A stretch of DNA of 5,731 bases, taken from positions 5,834 through 11,564 of the forward strand of contig DBAZ01000044.1 of NCBI GenBank assembly GCA_002291945.1, in the 5' to 3' direction. Each line of letters opens with the position of its first letter. The first letter of the stretch is position 1. A program made the position numbers and the translations under genes. This DNA is from Tepidimonas sp. UBA997 (GTDB lineage: Bacteria > Pseudomonadota > Gammaproteobacteria > Burkholderiales > Burkholderiaceae_C). A model generated the notes under the pieces. The model was not told the DNA's origin. It made no database searches and saw only the letters and a program-made list of their open reading frames with translations. Below are positions 5,067 to 5,731 of this stretch, piece by piece.

Positions 5067-5731
5067 ATGTCGTCTGCCATGACCCCCCAGGAAATCGTCT
5101 CCGAGCTGGACGCCCACATCATCGGCCAGAACCAGGCCAAGCGTGCCGTGGCCATTGCGCTGCGCAACCGTTGGCGCCGCCAGCAGGTGGACGAAAAACT
5201 CCGCCCCGAAATCACCCCCAAGAACATCCTCATGATCGGCCCCACCGGCGTGGGCAAGACCGAGATCGCACGCCGCCTGGCCAAGCTGGCCCATGCGCCC
5301 TTCATCAAGGTCGAGGCGACCAAGTTCACCGAGGTCGGCTACGTCGGCAAGGACGTGGACAGCATCGTCCGTGACCTGGTGGACATGGCCGTCAAGCAGG
5401 CCCGCGAACAGGCCGCCGCCAAGGTGCGCGCCCGCGCCGAGGACGCCGCTGAAGACCGCATCCTCGACGCGCTGATTCCCCCGCCCCGCCTGGGCGACGG
5501 CGAAGTCGAGCGCGACAGCACCGCCCGTCAGGTGTTTCGCAAGAAGCTGCGCGAAGGCCAGTTGGCCGAGAAGGAAATCGAGCTCGAGCTGGCCGCCCTG
5601 CCGCCCCAGATGGAGGTGATGACCCCGCCCGGTATGGAAGAGATGGCCGAGCAGTTGCGCGGCATGTTCGCGCAACTCGGGGGGGCCAAGCGCAAGACGC
5701 GCAAGCTCAAGATCGCCGAGGCGCAGCGCTT
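5067..5731 (+). CDS. hslU: ATP-dependent protease ATPase subunit HslU (ClpY), 5' part (3' end outside window)
   Basis: HslU is the AAA+ unfoldase that feeds substrates into HslV. The frame is open from ATG 5067 to the window end (221 full codons, about half of the usual roughly 440). Seen in order: MTPQEIVSELDAHIIGQNQA (5-24), Walker A GPTGVGKT (58-65), the pore-loop GYVG (91-94) in EATKFTEVGYVGKDVDSI, then the first part of the charged I-domain (about 110 onwards) with VFRKKLREGQL and PPGMEEMAEQLRGMF, which close on LGGAKRKTRKLKIAEAQR. Walker B, sensor and C-terminal parts lie beyond the window. GAGG (5052-5055), inside the end of hslV, lies 11 bases before ATG 5067; a second ATG at 5079 would start exactly at MTPQE but has no ribosome-binding site of its own. 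The 3-base gap and order fix this as one operon with hslV. Confidence 0.98.
   Translation, partial: MSSAMTPQEIVSELDAHIIGQNQAKRAVAIALRNRWRRQQVDEKLRPEITPKNILMIGPTGVGKTEIARRLAKLAHAPFIKVEATKFTEVGYVGKDVDSIVRDLVDMAVKQAREQAAAKVRARAEDAAEDRILDALIPPPRLGDGEVERDSTARQVFRKKLREGQLAEKEIELELAALPPQMEVMTPPGMEEMAEQLRGMFAQLGGAKRKTRKLKIAEAQR

Noticed and set aside
3966..5675. Long open frame on the - strand (569 codons) opposite the STAS gene, hslV and hslU
   Set aside because: It crosses three well-supported + strand genes, and its Gly/His/Asp/Leu-rich composition is typical of the antisense of GC-rich coding sequence. No family features are visible.

Overview
The window is a high-GC stretch of ordinary bacterial chromosome, with all genes on the + strand and tightly packed. 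Gene content, order and protein signatures point to a betaproteobacterium of the order Burkholderiales, probably Comamonadaceae-like. The main clues are a DksA with a C/T/S/A zinc-site signature, HslV with a short N-terminal propeptide, and a STAS-type protein between dksA and hslV. The genus cannot be named from sequence alone. I see no mobile element, CRISPR array, rRNA or tRNA.

Layout from left to right: (1) the 3' end of xerC (to 580), the tyrosine recombinase that resolves chromosome dimers; (2) an 84-base gap; (3) a complete COG0523/CobW-family G3E GTPase (665-1744) with a 38-residue histidine-rich loop, likely a metal (zinc) chaperone; (4) a 232-base gap holding a likely dksA promoter and a strong ribosome-binding site; (5) dksA (1977-2705), with a TTG start, a long Ala/Lys/Pro-rich N-terminal extension and only one of the four zinc-finger cysteines; (6) a 580-residue protein of unknown function (2758-4500) with a TPR-like helical segment and two STAS-like units, one clear and one degenerate; (7) hslV (4503-5063) and (8) the 5' part of hslU (5067 to the window end), the peptidase and ATPase of the HslVU (ClpYQ) protease. 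The STAS gene, hslV and hslU are separated by only 2 and 3 bases and almost certainly form one transcription unit.

Functionally the window joins chromosome segregation (XerC), metal homeostasis (CobW GTPase), the stringent response (DksA) and protein quality control (HslVU). The most interesting points are the uncharacterised STAS protein, which shows an internal duplication that can be aligned by eye and is translationally linked to hslV, and the pairing of a putative zinc-chaperone GTPase with a DksA that has lost most of its zinc ligands. Neither amounts to a clearly new system. The STAS protein is the best candidate for undescribed biology.
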